DNA from: an uncultured Lysobacteraceae bacterium
Lineage (GTDB): Bacteria > Pseudomonadota > Gammaproteobacteria > Xanthomonadales > Xanthomonadaceae
Assembly (NCBI GenBank): GCA_946482565.1
Contig: CAMLSB010000107.1
Span: 1-6,449, forward strand
DNA length: 6,449 nucleotides
Direction: 5' to 3'
The notes beneath the pieces were generated by a model. That model worked only from the letters and a program-made list of their open reading frames with translations, was not told where the DNA came from and searched no databases. The translations under genes were made by a program, and so were the position numbers. Position 1 is the stretch's first letter. Each line of letters opens with the position of its first letter. Below, piece by piece: positions 1 through 5,523 of this stretch.

Positions 1-490
1 TGAACGCCATGGCCTCCAGGCCCTTCTCCTCGCGCTTCTTGTTCTTCGCGCCGAGCGTCGCGGTGTAGCGATAGCAGGCGTGGTCGGCGGCAATCGCGCC
101 CTGGCGGATGTTCCAGGCGGCGTCGCGGCCGGCGACGGCCGTTTCCGGCAGCGTGCACAGCGCCTTGCGCACCGGGCCGGTCTTCATCGCGCGCGCGGCG
201 TCGCCGATGGCCTTCAGGTACTGGGCGGTGCCGTACTTGCCCGGTTCGCCGAGGCCGATGACGAGCACGCGCGGTGCCTTCACGCCGGCCAGGTCGTGCA
301 GCATCGAGACCTTGCCGGTCTTGCCGCTGAGGTCTTCGCGCTCGAGCAGGGCCTTCAGGCGCCCCCCGCTGGCGGCGTCGATGGCCTGCGCGGCGGGGGT
401 GAGGCTGGCGTCCGCCCAGGCGCCGACCACGACGCAATCGGTGGCCGCGCTGGCGGGGGCTTCCTGGCTGAGGCTGAATTCGAGGGGCAT
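1..490 (-). CDS. pepA: Leucyl aminopeptidase (N-terminal part; runs off left edge)
   Basis: Only the first 163 codons are present. The ATG is at 490-488 on the minus strand and the protein starts [14 protein letters not shown]. Family knowledge: PepA is a cytosolic hexameric M17 metallopeptidase of about 500 residues that removes N-terminal amino acids; in E. coli it also binds DNA as a transcriptional regulator and as an accessory factor for Xer recombination at plasmid cer sites. What is visible is the N-terminal alpha/beta domain: the early CVVVGAW strand, the [12 protein letters not shown] segment near residues 75-86, and the [18 protein letters not shown] helix around residue 130, which parallels the WKVRQAVETAKETLYSF segment of E. 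coli PepA. The metal-binding catalytic domain lies outside the window, so activity cannot be judged. Divergence from lptF is the same arrangement as in E. coli. The Shine-Dalgarno region is weak (CCGGAACC). Confidence 0.93.
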   Translation of the reverse strand, partial: MPLEFSLSQEAPASAATDCVVVGAWADASLTPAAQAIDAASGGRLKALLEREDLSGKTGKVSMLHDLAGVKAPRVLVIGLGEPGKYGTAQYLKAIGDAARAMKTGPVRKALCTLPETAVAGRDAAWNIRQGAIAADHACYRYTATLGAKNKKREEKGLEAMAF

Positions 491-520
491 GCGGGTTCCG
501 GAGCGGCCTGGGGCCTTGCG

Positions 521-526
521 TACAAT
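521..526 (+). promoter_or_regulatory. Candidate -10 element (TACAAT) for lptF
   Basis: TACAAT matches the sigma-70 -10 consensus at 5 of 6 positions and sits in an otherwise GC-rich stretch between divergent pepA and lptF. It predicts a start near 533 and a leader of about 73 bases ahead of lptF. I find no good -35 box at normal spacing (TTCCGG at 496-501 is 19 bases upstream and poor), so this is a -10-only call. A weaker opposite-facing TAAAAT (complement of 559-564) could serve pepA; if both are real, the two transcripts would overlap at their 5' ends. Confidence 0.4.
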
Positions 527-570
527 GGGGGAAAGTCCGTCGCGCGGACGAACCCGTGATTTTAAGCCAT

Positions 571-588
571 GCGGCGCCAAGGCGCCGC
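571..588. repeat. Perfect 8-bp inverted repeat with 2-base centre (divergent region)
   Basis: GCGGCGCC at 571-578 and GGCGCCGC at 581-588 are exact reverse complements separated by AA. In the lptF leader this would fold as a very stable GC hairpin ending about 9 bases before the lptF Shine-Dalgarno sequence. As DNA it could equally be an operator site. There is no following T-run, so it does not look like an intrinsic terminator. GC-rich DNA makes such palindromes by chance more often than average. Confidence 0.5.
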
Positions 589-597
589 CGATCCCCC

Positions 598-601
598 GAG
601 G
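598..601 (+). promoter_or_regulatory. Ribosome binding site of lptF (GAGG)
   Basis: GAGG lies 4 bases before the ATG at 606. The same reading frame stays open upstream to about position 108. This site, together with protein similarity starting at [12 protein letters not shown], decides for the ATG at 606 and against an earlier start, which would lie antisense inside pepA. Confidence 0.55.
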
Positions 602-605
602 CCTG

Positions 606-1694
606 ATGCCAAAGCTGGACCGCTACCTGCTGCGCGAATTCGCCCAGGCGACCCTGGCCACGACGGTCGTGCTGCTCATGGTCAGCGTCGGCGCCCTGTT
701 CGCCAACGTGCTGGGCCAGATCGCCGGCGGCAAGGTCCCGGCCGGGATGCTGATGGCCCAGCTCGGGCTGCAGACGATCCGCTACCTGCCCCTGATCCTG
801 CCGCTGGCCCTGATGATCGGCCTGCTGCTGGCGGTCGGCCGCCTCTACCGCGATGCCGAAATGCCGGTGCTGGCCTCGATCGGCGTGGGCCCGCGCCGGC
901 TGCTGCGGCCGCTGCTGCTGCTCGCGCTGCCGGTGGTCGGTGTGATCGCGGCCTGCTCGCTATGGCTCGGCCCGCTGGCCAAGGCGACCTCGGTGCGGCT
1001 GATCGCCGAAAGCAGCCGCAACGTGCTGGTGGCCGGACTCGAGCCGGGCCGTTTCACCGAACTGCCGGGCGGTAGCGGCGTGGTCTACGTAGGCGAGATG
1101 TCCACCGACGGCCGCCACATGAAGCGGATCTTCGTCTACCGCCAGTCAGGCGACCGCCTCGACGTCACCACGGCACGCAGCGCTACCGCCACCCGCGATG
1201 GCGATCGCCGTTACCTGCGCCTGGACGACGGCTTCCGCGTCGAGGGCCCGCGCGAGGTCGGCCGCGATTTCCGCCTGATGCGCTACGCCAGCAACGACGT
1301 GCTGCTGCCGCAGGGCGAACCCAACGGCAACGCGGCGCGCGATCCGCAGGCGATGACCACGCCGGCATTGCTGCGCGATCCACGGCCGGAAGCGCAGGCG
1401 CAGGTGCATTACCGGCTGGCGCCGCCGCTGCTCGCGTTCGCGTTCGCGCTGCTCGCGGTGCCGCTGGCGCGCAGCTCGCCGCGGCAGTCGCGCTACGGGC
1501 GCGTGGTGCTCGGCTTCCTCGCCTACCTCGTCGGCATGAACCTCACCGTGCTCGGCACCGAATGGCTGGCCGACGGCAAGCTGCCGATGCCCGCCGGCCT
1601 GTGGTGGCTGGTGCTGCCGTTGCTCGCGCTGGCGTCGTGGATGTACTTCCGTGACGGACGCTCCGGCTTCCGGCGGCGCGGAGCTTCGGCGTGA
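606..1694 (+). CDS. lptF: LPS export ABC transporter permease LptF
   Basis: The protein has 362 residues, close to the usual LptF length. Family knowledge: LptF and LptG form the inner-membrane heterodimer of the LptB2FG transporter, which extracts lipopolysaccharide from the inner membrane and passes it to LptC, LptA and LptDE. The start LDRYLLREF is typical of the YjgP/YjgQ family. Membrane segments are visible at about residues 16-38, 56-80 and 102-122. They are followed by a hydrophilic periplasmic beta-rich domain (about 125-265) and three C-terminal segments (about 271-290, 299-319, 331-347). The cytoplasmic coupling-helix region, which contacts the ATPase LptB, reads [18 protein letters not shown] (83-100) and keeps the glutamate (E85) conserved in this family. 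The gene overlaps lptG by 4 bases. LptB and LptC are not in the window. F and G are told apart by order and similarity, with LptF first as in E. coli. Confidence 0.95.
   Translation: MPKLDRYLLREFAQATLATTVVLLMVSVGALFANVLGQIAGGKVPAGMLMAQLGLQTIRYLPLILPLALMIGLLLAVGRLYRDAEMPVLASIGVGPRRLLRPLLLLALPVVGVIAACSLWLGPLAKATSVRLIAESSRNVLVAGLEPGRFTELPGGSGVVYVGEMSTDGRHMKRIFVYRQSGDRLDVTTARSATATRDGDRRYLRLDDGFRVEGPREVGRDFRLMRYASNDVLLPQGEPNGNAARDPQAMTTPALLRDPRPEAQAQVHYRLAPPLLAFAFALLAVPLARSSPRQSRYGRVVLGFLAYLVGMNLTVLGTEWLADGKLPMPAGLWWLVLPLLALASWMYFRDGRSGFRRRGASA
1680..1683 (+). promoter_or_regulatory. Ribosome binding site of lptG (GGAG), decides a GTG start
   Basis: GGAG inside the last codons of lptF lies 7 bases before a GTG at 1691. 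The GTG shares GTGA with the lptF stop, which is the classic arrangement for translational coupling. No ATG near the N-terminus competes, so GTG is chosen as the start of lptG. Confidence 0.7.
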
Positions 1695-2794
1695 GGCCGT
1701 TCCCCAAGGTCCACGACGTCTACGTCGGCCGCGTCGTGCTCGGCACGGTGCTCGCCACCTGGGCCGTGCTGCTCGGACTCGACTTCATCATCGGCGGGTT
1801 GATGACCGAACTCGGTGATGTCGGCCAGGGCAATTACGGCTTCGGTTCGGCCGTGGTCTACGTGCTTTACACGATGCCGCGCCGCGCCTATTTCCTGTTC
1901 CCGACCGCGGCGGTGATCGGCACCCTGATGGGTCTCGGCCAGCTCGCCGCGACCTCCGAACTGACCGCGCTGCGCGCGCTGGGGCTGTCGCGCCGGCGCC
2001 TCGGCCTCGCGGTCGCGATGGCGCTCGCGGTGCTGACCGCGCTGATGGTGGCCAACGGCGAGACGCTCGCGCCCTGGGGCCAGCGCCAGGCCGATGCGCT
2101 CAAGGCGTCGTCGCGTTCGCCGGACCTGATCGTCGCGCGCTATTCGGGCCTGTGGGCGCGCGAAGGCAACACCTTCCTCAACGCCGGCGGCGGCGAGGAG
2201 CGCGGCAAGGACGGCAAGACCTGGCTCGAACTGCAGGACGTGCACCTCTACGAATTCGACGACGCGGGCCGGCTGGAATCCATCGCGCGCGCGGCGACGG
2301 CCGAACATCGCGCCGGCGGCTGGCTGCTGCACGACGTGCGCCGCACCTGGTTCGAGGCGAAGTCGGTCACCCAGACCGAAGCGATCGAGGAACGCTGGGA
2401 TTCGCGCCTCGACGACACCGCGCTCGCCGCGAGCGTGATCAAGCCCTCGGCGTTGCCGTCGTCGGCCCTGCGCAGCAGCATCGAATACCGCAAGCGCAAC
2501 GGCCTGGACGCGAGCGAATACGAGGAGCCGTACTGGGGGCGCTGGTTCTACGCGTTCAACGTGCTGGCGCTGTGCCTGGCGGCGGTGCCGTTCGCGTTCG
2601 GAACGTTGCGCAGCGGCGGCCTTGGCCGGCGCTTGTTCGTCGGCATCGTGTTCGCGCTGGGGTTCTGGTTGCTGCAGACGCAGTTCGTGCGGATGGCGGG
2701 CGTGTTCCATTTCGACTTCCGCATCGCGTACCTGCTGCCGCCGGTGCTGATGCTCGGCACCTCCGCCGTCCTCTTCCAGCGACGCTCCGGATAA
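1691..2794 (+). CDS. lptG: LPS export ABC transporter permease LptG
   Basis: The product has 367 residues, normal for LptG, and starts from GTG ([15 protein letters not shown]). Family knowledge: it is the partner of LptF in the LptB2FG inner-membrane lipopolysaccharide extractor. Predicted membrane segments lie at about 14-36, 54-84 and 104-121. A periplasmic jellyroll-type domain follows (about 125-275) with the characteristic YSGLWAREGNTFLN stretch (151-164). Three C-terminal segments lie at about 284-304, 313-332 and 345-362. The cytoplasmic coupling helix is SELTALRALGLSRRRL (89-104), and E90 corresponds to the conserved glutamate thought to contact LptB. It is translated from the lptF message through a 4-base overlap. 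The repeat-rich gap begins 10 bases after its stop, which probably marks the end of the lptFG operon, although no T-run terminator is visible. Confidence 0.95.
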   Translation: MRPFPKVHDVYVGRVVLGTVLATWAVLLGLDFIIGGLMTELGDVGQGNYGFGSAVVYVLYTMPRRAYFLFPTAAVIGTLMGLGQLAATSELTALRALGLSRRRLGLAVAMALAVLTALMVANGETLAPWGQRQADALKASSRSPDLIVARYSGLWAREGNTFLNAGGGEERGKDGKTWLELQDVHLYEFDDAGRLESIARAATAEHRAGGWLLHDVRRTWFEAKSVTQTEAIEERWDSRLDDTALAASVIKPSALPSSALRSSIEYRKRNGLDASEYEEPYWGRWFYAFNVLALCLAAVPFAFGTLRSGGLGRRLFVGIVFALGFWLLQTQFVRMAGVFHFDFRIAYLLPPVLMLGTSAVLFQRRSG

Positions 2795-2832
2795 CGCGGG
2801 GTCATTGCCTTCGGGGCTGGGCGACGCGACGA

Positions 2833-2920
2833 CGTGTGTGTGGTCCGCCGCGTCGGTCAGTCGTCCATGCCTGACTCCGCGGGCGCGGGCCATCCATGGC
2901 CCGCTCGGCCCACACACACG
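2833..2920. repeat. Inverted repeat with GT/CA-rich arms
   Basis: CGTGTGTGTGG at 2833-2843 is the exact reverse complement of CCACACACACG at 2910-2920. The similarity continues imperfectly outwards to about 2813 on the left and about 2940 on the right, with one gap, giving arms of roughly 30 bases around a 66-base centre. The left arm overlaps the outer 17-bp repeat, so the two pairings would compete in RNA or in extruded DNA. Confidence 0.6.
2885..2904. repeat. Perfect 9-bp palindrome, potential hairpin
   Basis: GCGGGCCAT (2885-2893) and ATGGCCCGC (2896-2904) are exact reverse complements with CC between them. A realistic hairpin would open the innermost A-T pairs into the loop and keep about 7 GC-rich pairs. 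It sits near the centre of the repeat element. A less perfect partner nearby is GTCAG (2856-2860) with CTGAC (2871-2875). There is no T-run after it, so an intrinsic terminator is unlikely, although a stabilising 3' hairpin for lptFG mRNA is possible. Confidence 0.6.
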
Positions 2921-3074
2921 CCGTCACGCCGCCTACCCCAAGCGAATCTCCCCGCTTCCAGCAAGAGCGAAAAGCTGCGGCATGCCCAGCCCCGAAGGCG
3001 TGGCCGCTTCCGCCGTCCAGCCCCGAAGGCAATTCGCTTCGGCTAGCCGCGGAGCCAAAATCGCGACGCGCGAC

Positions 3075-3080
3075 TATGCT
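3075..3080 (+). promoter_or_regulatory. Candidate -10 element giving a leaderless RDD-gene transcript
   Basis: TATGCT matches the -10 consensus at 4 of 6 positions and ends exactly 7 positions before the A of the ATG at 3087. Normal spacing would therefore start transcription on the start codon itself. No usable Shine-Dalgarno sequence lies at proper distance (the only purine run, CGGG, abuts the ATG). No clear -35 box is visible, so the call rests on spacing and on the parallel arrangement at dsbC. Confidence 0.35.
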
Positions 3081-3086
3081 TACGGG

Positions 3087-3575
3087 ATGGACGAGGCGAA
3101 CGGCGAAGCGGCGCAGGGGAAGGCGAGGGCGCTGGTGGGCTGGCGGATGCTGGCGCTCGCGTATGACGCGCTGCCGGCGCTCGCACTGTGGATGCTCGTG
3201 TCGGCGGTGTTCACGCTGGGCTACACGTTCCTCGGCCATCACGACGCTCACCAGAACATCCCCCCGTTCTCGCTGCTCGCGTGGTTGCTGTGGCTGGCGT
3301 GCTGGCTCGCGTCGGGCGCGTATGCGATCGCGAGCTGGCGCGGCGGCGGGCAGACGCTGGGGATGCGGCCGTGGCGCCTGCGCCTGGCGACGGCGGATGG
3401 CAGCGCGCCTGGCTGGCGCGCCCTGGCGATCCGGTATGCGGTGGGCACGTTGTCGCTGCTCGCGGCCGGGCTCGGATTCTGGTGGGCGTGGTTCGACCGC
3501 GATGCGCTGGCCTGGCACGACCGCGCCAGCGGCACGCGGTTGCAGCGCCTGCCCAAGCGGTCGCGCGGCGGCTGA
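3087..3575 (+). CDS. RDD-family integral membrane protein
   Basis: A protein of 162 residues; specific function is unknown and I would not assign one. The RDD domain is named for a conserved Arg and two Asp residues. Here R20 and D27 lie in the first segment (GWRMLALAYDALPALAL), and D145 lies in the closing WHDRASGTRL motif. The loop GGGQTLGMRPWRLRL (86-100) is also typical of the family. Hydrophobic stretches at about 21-49, 61-84 and 114-136 fit three membrane helices. The frame is open upstream into the repeat element, but the ATG at 3087 begins just before family similarity (MDEANGEAAQGKARALVGWR), and upstream codons are repeat sequence. xerD follows after 24 bases, so the two are probably co-transcribed. 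Some RDD proteins have been linked to ion or solute transport; that cannot be inferred here. Confidence 0.88.
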   Translation: MDEANGEAAQGKARALVGWRMLALAYDALPALALWMLVSAVFTLGYTFLGHHDAHQNIPPFSLLAWLLWLACWLASGAYAIASWRGGGQTLGMRPWRLRLATADGSAPGWRALAIRYAVGTLSLLAAGLGFWWAWFDRDALAWHDRASGTRLQRLPKRSRGG

Positions 3576-3599
3576 CGTGCCTGCGACGACGTGGCCGGC

Positions 3600-4574
3600 A
3601 TGACGCCCGTGCGCGGAGCGCAGGAACGCAACTCGCCCGCGGACCGGCGCCGCGACGCGCAGGCCTTGCCGCCGCTGGGCGACGCGGATGCGGCGGCGAT
3701 CGAGGCCTTCCTCGATGCGACCTGGGCCGAGTCGGGCCTCGCGCGGCAGAGCCTCGCCGGGTACCGGCGCGATCTCGAAGGTTTCGCGCGCTGGCGCGAC
3801 GGCGCCGGCGGCGGCCTCGCCGGCGCGGATCGCGCGGCCCTGTTCGATTACCTCGCCTATCGCACCGGCGCCGGCTATTCACCACGCAGCAATGCGAGGC
3901 TGCTGTCGGCGCTGCGCGCGTTCTTCGCGCACGCGTTGCGGCGCGGGCAGCGCAGCGACGATCCGTGCGCGCAGCTCGATCCCCCGCGCCTGCCGCGCCT
4001 GTTGCCGAAGGCGCTCGCCGAGAGCCAGGTGGAAGCGCTGCTCGCGGCGCCGGACACGAATGCGCCGATCGGCGTGCGCGATCGCGCGATGCTCGAACTG
4101 ATGTATGCCTGCGGCCTGCGCGTGAGCGAGCTCGTCGACCTGCCGGCGACGGCGGTGAACCTGCGCCAGGGCGTGCTGCGCGTCACCGGCAAGGGCAGCC
4201 GCGAACGCCTGGTGCCGCTCGGCGAGGAAGCGCGCCACTGGCTGCAGCGCTACCTCGACGAAACGCGGCCGCTGTTCGCGGGCAAGCGCTCGCCCACGCC
4301 GCTGTTCCTGGTGCCGGCGGGCGAGGCGCTGAGCCGGCAGGCCTTCTGGGCGCTGGTGAAGCGCCACGCCGCCGCTGCCGGCATCGATCCGGCGCGGGTC
4401 AGCCCGCACGGGCTGCGCCACAGCTTCGCCACGCACCTGCTGAACCACGGCGCCGACCTGCGCGTGCTGCAGATGCTGCTCGGCCACAGTTCGCTGTCGA
4501 CCACGCAGATCTACACCCTCGTCGCCCGCGAGCACCTCAAGCGCCTGCACGCGCAGCACCACCCGCGCGGCTGA
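3600..4574 (+). CDS. xerD: Site-specific tyrosine recombinase XerD
   Basis: The protein has 324 residues from the ATG at 3600. Family knowledge: XerD works with XerC at the chromosomal dif site near the terminus, resolving chromosome dimers under FtsK control. The N-terminal SAM-like core-binding domain is at about 30-118 ([20 protein letters not shown] onwards) and the catalytic domain at about 135-320. All catalytic residues are visible: R174 (CGLRVSEL), K198 (TGKGS), H270 and R273 ([12 protein letters not shown]), H296 (LLGHSS) and nucleophile Y305 (TTQIYT). Their spacings equal those of E. coli XerD (R148, K172, H244, R247, H270, Y279). XerD rather than XerC is chosen because dsbC follows, as in E. 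coli. The first 26 or so residues are extra relative to the 298-residue E. coli protein. The start is uncertain: GTG at 3591 and GTG at 3609 are in frame and none has a good Shine-Dalgarno sequence. Confidence 0.94.
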   Translation: MTPVRGAQERNSPADRRRDAQALPPLGDADAAAIEAFLDATWAESGLARQSLAGYRRDLEGFARWRDGAGGGLAGADRAALFDYLAYRTGAGYSPRSNARLLSALRAFFAHALRRGQRSDDPCAQLDPPRLPRLLPKALAESQVEALLAAPDTNAPIGVRDRAMLELMYACGLRVSELVDLPATAVNLRQGVLRVTGKGSRERLVPLGEEARHWLQRYLDETRPLFAGKRSPTPLFLVPAGEALSRQAFWALVKRHAAAAGIDPARVSPHGLRHSFATHLLNHGADLRVLQMLLGHSSLSTTQIYTLVAREHLKRLHAQHHPRG

Positions 4575-4626
4575 ACCGGTCGCCCGCGATGCCTGGAATC
4601 CGGGCTGGACGGCGGCGGGGGTATGC

Positions 4627-4632
4627 GACAAT
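4627..4632 (+). promoter_or_regulatory. Candidate -10 element giving a leaderless dsbC transcript
   Basis: GACAAT matches the -10 consensus at 4 of 6 positions and ends 7 positions before the A of the dsbC ATG at 4639, so a start at normal distance would fall on the start codon. There is no Shine-Dalgarno sequence in the preceding 12 bases; the only purine-rich run (GGCGGCGGGGG, 4611-4621) is too far away. A poor -35 candidate, TGGACG at 4606-4611, is 15 bases upstream. Confidence 0.45.
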
Positions 4633-4638
4633 CCGGGC

Positions 4639-5472
4639 ATGAAAACGATCCTCGCGCTGCTCCTGGCCACCGCCAGCCTCTCCGCCTGCGCCCAGGAGCC
4701 GTCGCCGGCCGCTGCCGCAGCCGCTGCGAAGCCTGCCGCTGCGGCGAAGGCCGCCGCCGGCCCGACCATCGCGCCGGGTACCGCTGCCGCCCGCGCCCGC
4801 GATGCGGTGCGTTCGATCGACCCGAACATCGCCATCGAGCAGGTGTCCCCCGCGCCGATCCCGGGGTTCCAGGCCGTGATCGTCGGCGGGCAGGTGCTCT
4901 ATGTCAGCAACGACGGCAAGTACCTGATCCAGGGCAGCCTGTACGACGTCGGCGCGCGCCGCGACCTCGGCCAGGACGCGATGAAGCGGCTGCGCGTCGA
5001 GCTGCTGCGCAGCGTGCCGGTCGCGGACCGCATCGTGTTCGCGCCGAAGGACCCGAAGTACACCGTCACCGTGTTCACCGACGTGGAGTGCGGCTACTGC
5101 CGCAAGTTCCACTCGCAGATCGCCGAATACAACAAGCTCGGGATCGCGGTGGAATACCTCGCGTTCCCGCGCATGGGCCTGGGCAGCGAGGATTTCCGCA
5201 AGATGGTGGCGGTTTGGTGCGCGCCGGACCGGCGCAAGGCGCTGACCGATGCGAAGAACGATCGCAACGTCGCCGCCGGCAACTGCACCAACCCGGTGAC
5301 GATGGAATACCAGCTCGGCCGCCGCGCCGGCCTGACCGGTACCCCGATGGTGCTGGCGGCCGACGGCACCCAGCTCGGCGGCTACCTGGCCCCGGAGCAG
5401 CTGCGTGCCGCCCTGGACGCGCTCGCCGCCGGTGGCAAGCCCACGGCCAGCGGGGCGGTCGGGTTACAATAA
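4639..5472 (+). CDS. dsbC: DsbC-type thiol:disulfide isomerase, predicted lipoprotein
   Basis: The product has 277 residues. Family knowledge: DsbC is a V-shaped periplasmic homodimer that reshuffles wrong disulfides and is kept reduced by DsbD. The start MKTILALLLATASLSAC is a lipoprotein signal with lipobox LSA-C (C17); Ala at +2 predicts outer-membrane sorting. An Ala/Pro/Lys-rich linker (about 22-50) leads to the N-terminal dimerisation domain (about 52-112, with GGQVLYVSNDGKYLIQGSLYD) and a thioredoxin-fold domain (about 130-265). The active site is CGYC (C151, C154), identical to E. coli DsbC. The cis-proline loop is GTP (P236). A second cysteine pair, C194 (VWCAPDRRKAL) and C216 (GNC), matches the structural disulfide of E. 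coli DsbC. E. coli DsbC has a cleaved signal peptide without lipidation, so the lipobox and linker are the notable differences. xerD lies 64 bases upstream, but this gene seems to have its own promoter. Confidence 0.94.
   Translation: MKTILALLLATASLSACAQEPSPAAAAAAAKPAAAAKAAAGPTIAPGTAAARARDAVRSIDPNIAIEQVSPAPIPGFQAVIVGGQVLYVSNDGKYLIQGSLYDVGARRDLGQDAMKRLRVELLRSVPVADRIVFAPKDPKYTVTVFTDVECGYCRKFHSQIAEYNKLGIAVEYLAFPRMGLGSEDFRKMVAVWCAPDRRKALTDAKNDRNVAAGNCTNPVTMEYQLGRRAGLTGTPMVLAADGTQLGGYLAPEQLRAALDALAAGGKPTASGAVGLQ
5465..5470 (+). promoter_or_regulatory. Candidate -10 element (TACAAT) for purL overlapping the dsbC stop
   Basis: TACAAT shares its last T with the TAA stop of dsbC (5470-5472). It predicts a transcript start near 5477 and a 47-base leader before the purL ATG. 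No -35 box is visible at normal spacing. The A/T-rich patch TTACAATAAAG stands out in GC-rich surroundings, and the same hexamer precedes lptF. Confidence 0.4.
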
Positions 5473-5523
5473 AGGGCCCCGTTCCGTACGGTTGACACGG
5501 TGCCCGCTGGACACCCGCTGGAC

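Larger units (their letters stand above)
2804..3033. repeat. Repeat-rich intergenic element bounded by a 17-bp perfect inverted repeat
   Basis: This accounts for nearly all of the 292-base gap between lptG and the RDD gene; I see no convincing gene in it. The 17 bases at 2804-2820 (ATTGCCTTCGGGGCTGG) recur exactly inverted at 3017-3033. A third copy of the core in the same orientation as the right arm lies at 2985-2999 and matches the left arm over 15 bases (2807-2821). Between them sit a further inverted repeat (2833-2843 with 2910-2920) and a strong palindrome at 2885-2904. An outer inverted repeat, nested hairpins and no coding content suggest a dispersed palindromic element or a small MITE-like insertion. 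I see no obvious target-site duplication. Whether copies exist elsewhere in the genome cannot be seen from here. Confidence 0.65.

Noticed and set aside
108..605. Upstream extension of the lptF frame
   Set aside because: It runs antisense through pepA, and similarity to LptF begins only at the ATG at 606, which has a GAGG ribosome binding site.
2885..2904. Palindrome as an intrinsic terminator for lptFG
   Set aside because: A strong stem is possible, but no T-run follows on either strand, so the rho-independent model is not supported.
1523..2917. Long open frame on the minus strand (464 codons) opposite lptG
   Set aside because: It is antisense to the well-supported lptG, is rich in Arg, Ala, His and Gln, and shows no recognisable domain. 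Long antisense frames are expected in GC-rich coding DNA.
2805..3086. Upstream extension of the RDD frame through the repeat element
   Set aside because: The translated stretch is repeat-derived, has no family similarity, and the RDD domain begins after the ATG at 3087.
2802..3518. Minus-strand frame of 238 codons across the repeat element and RDD gene
   Set aside because: Low-complexity Arg/Pro/Gln-rich translation, antisense to the RDD gene, and largely built from the intergenic repeats.
4597..4638. AATCCGGGC direct repeat (4597-4605 and 4630-4638) as a regulatory iteron before dsbC
   Set aside because: Only two 9-base copies, one overlapping the -10 candidate, with no symmetry or further copies; chance is a sufficient explanation.
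3188..4642. 484-codon plus-strand frame covering the RDD gene and xerD
   Set aside because: It is an Arg/Ala/Pro-rich alternative frame of two genes with clear motifs in other frames.
5492..5497. Exact TTGACA as a -35 box for purL
   Set aside because: No -10-like hexamer lies 16-18 bases downstream; that interval is GC-rich and already reaches the purL start codon.
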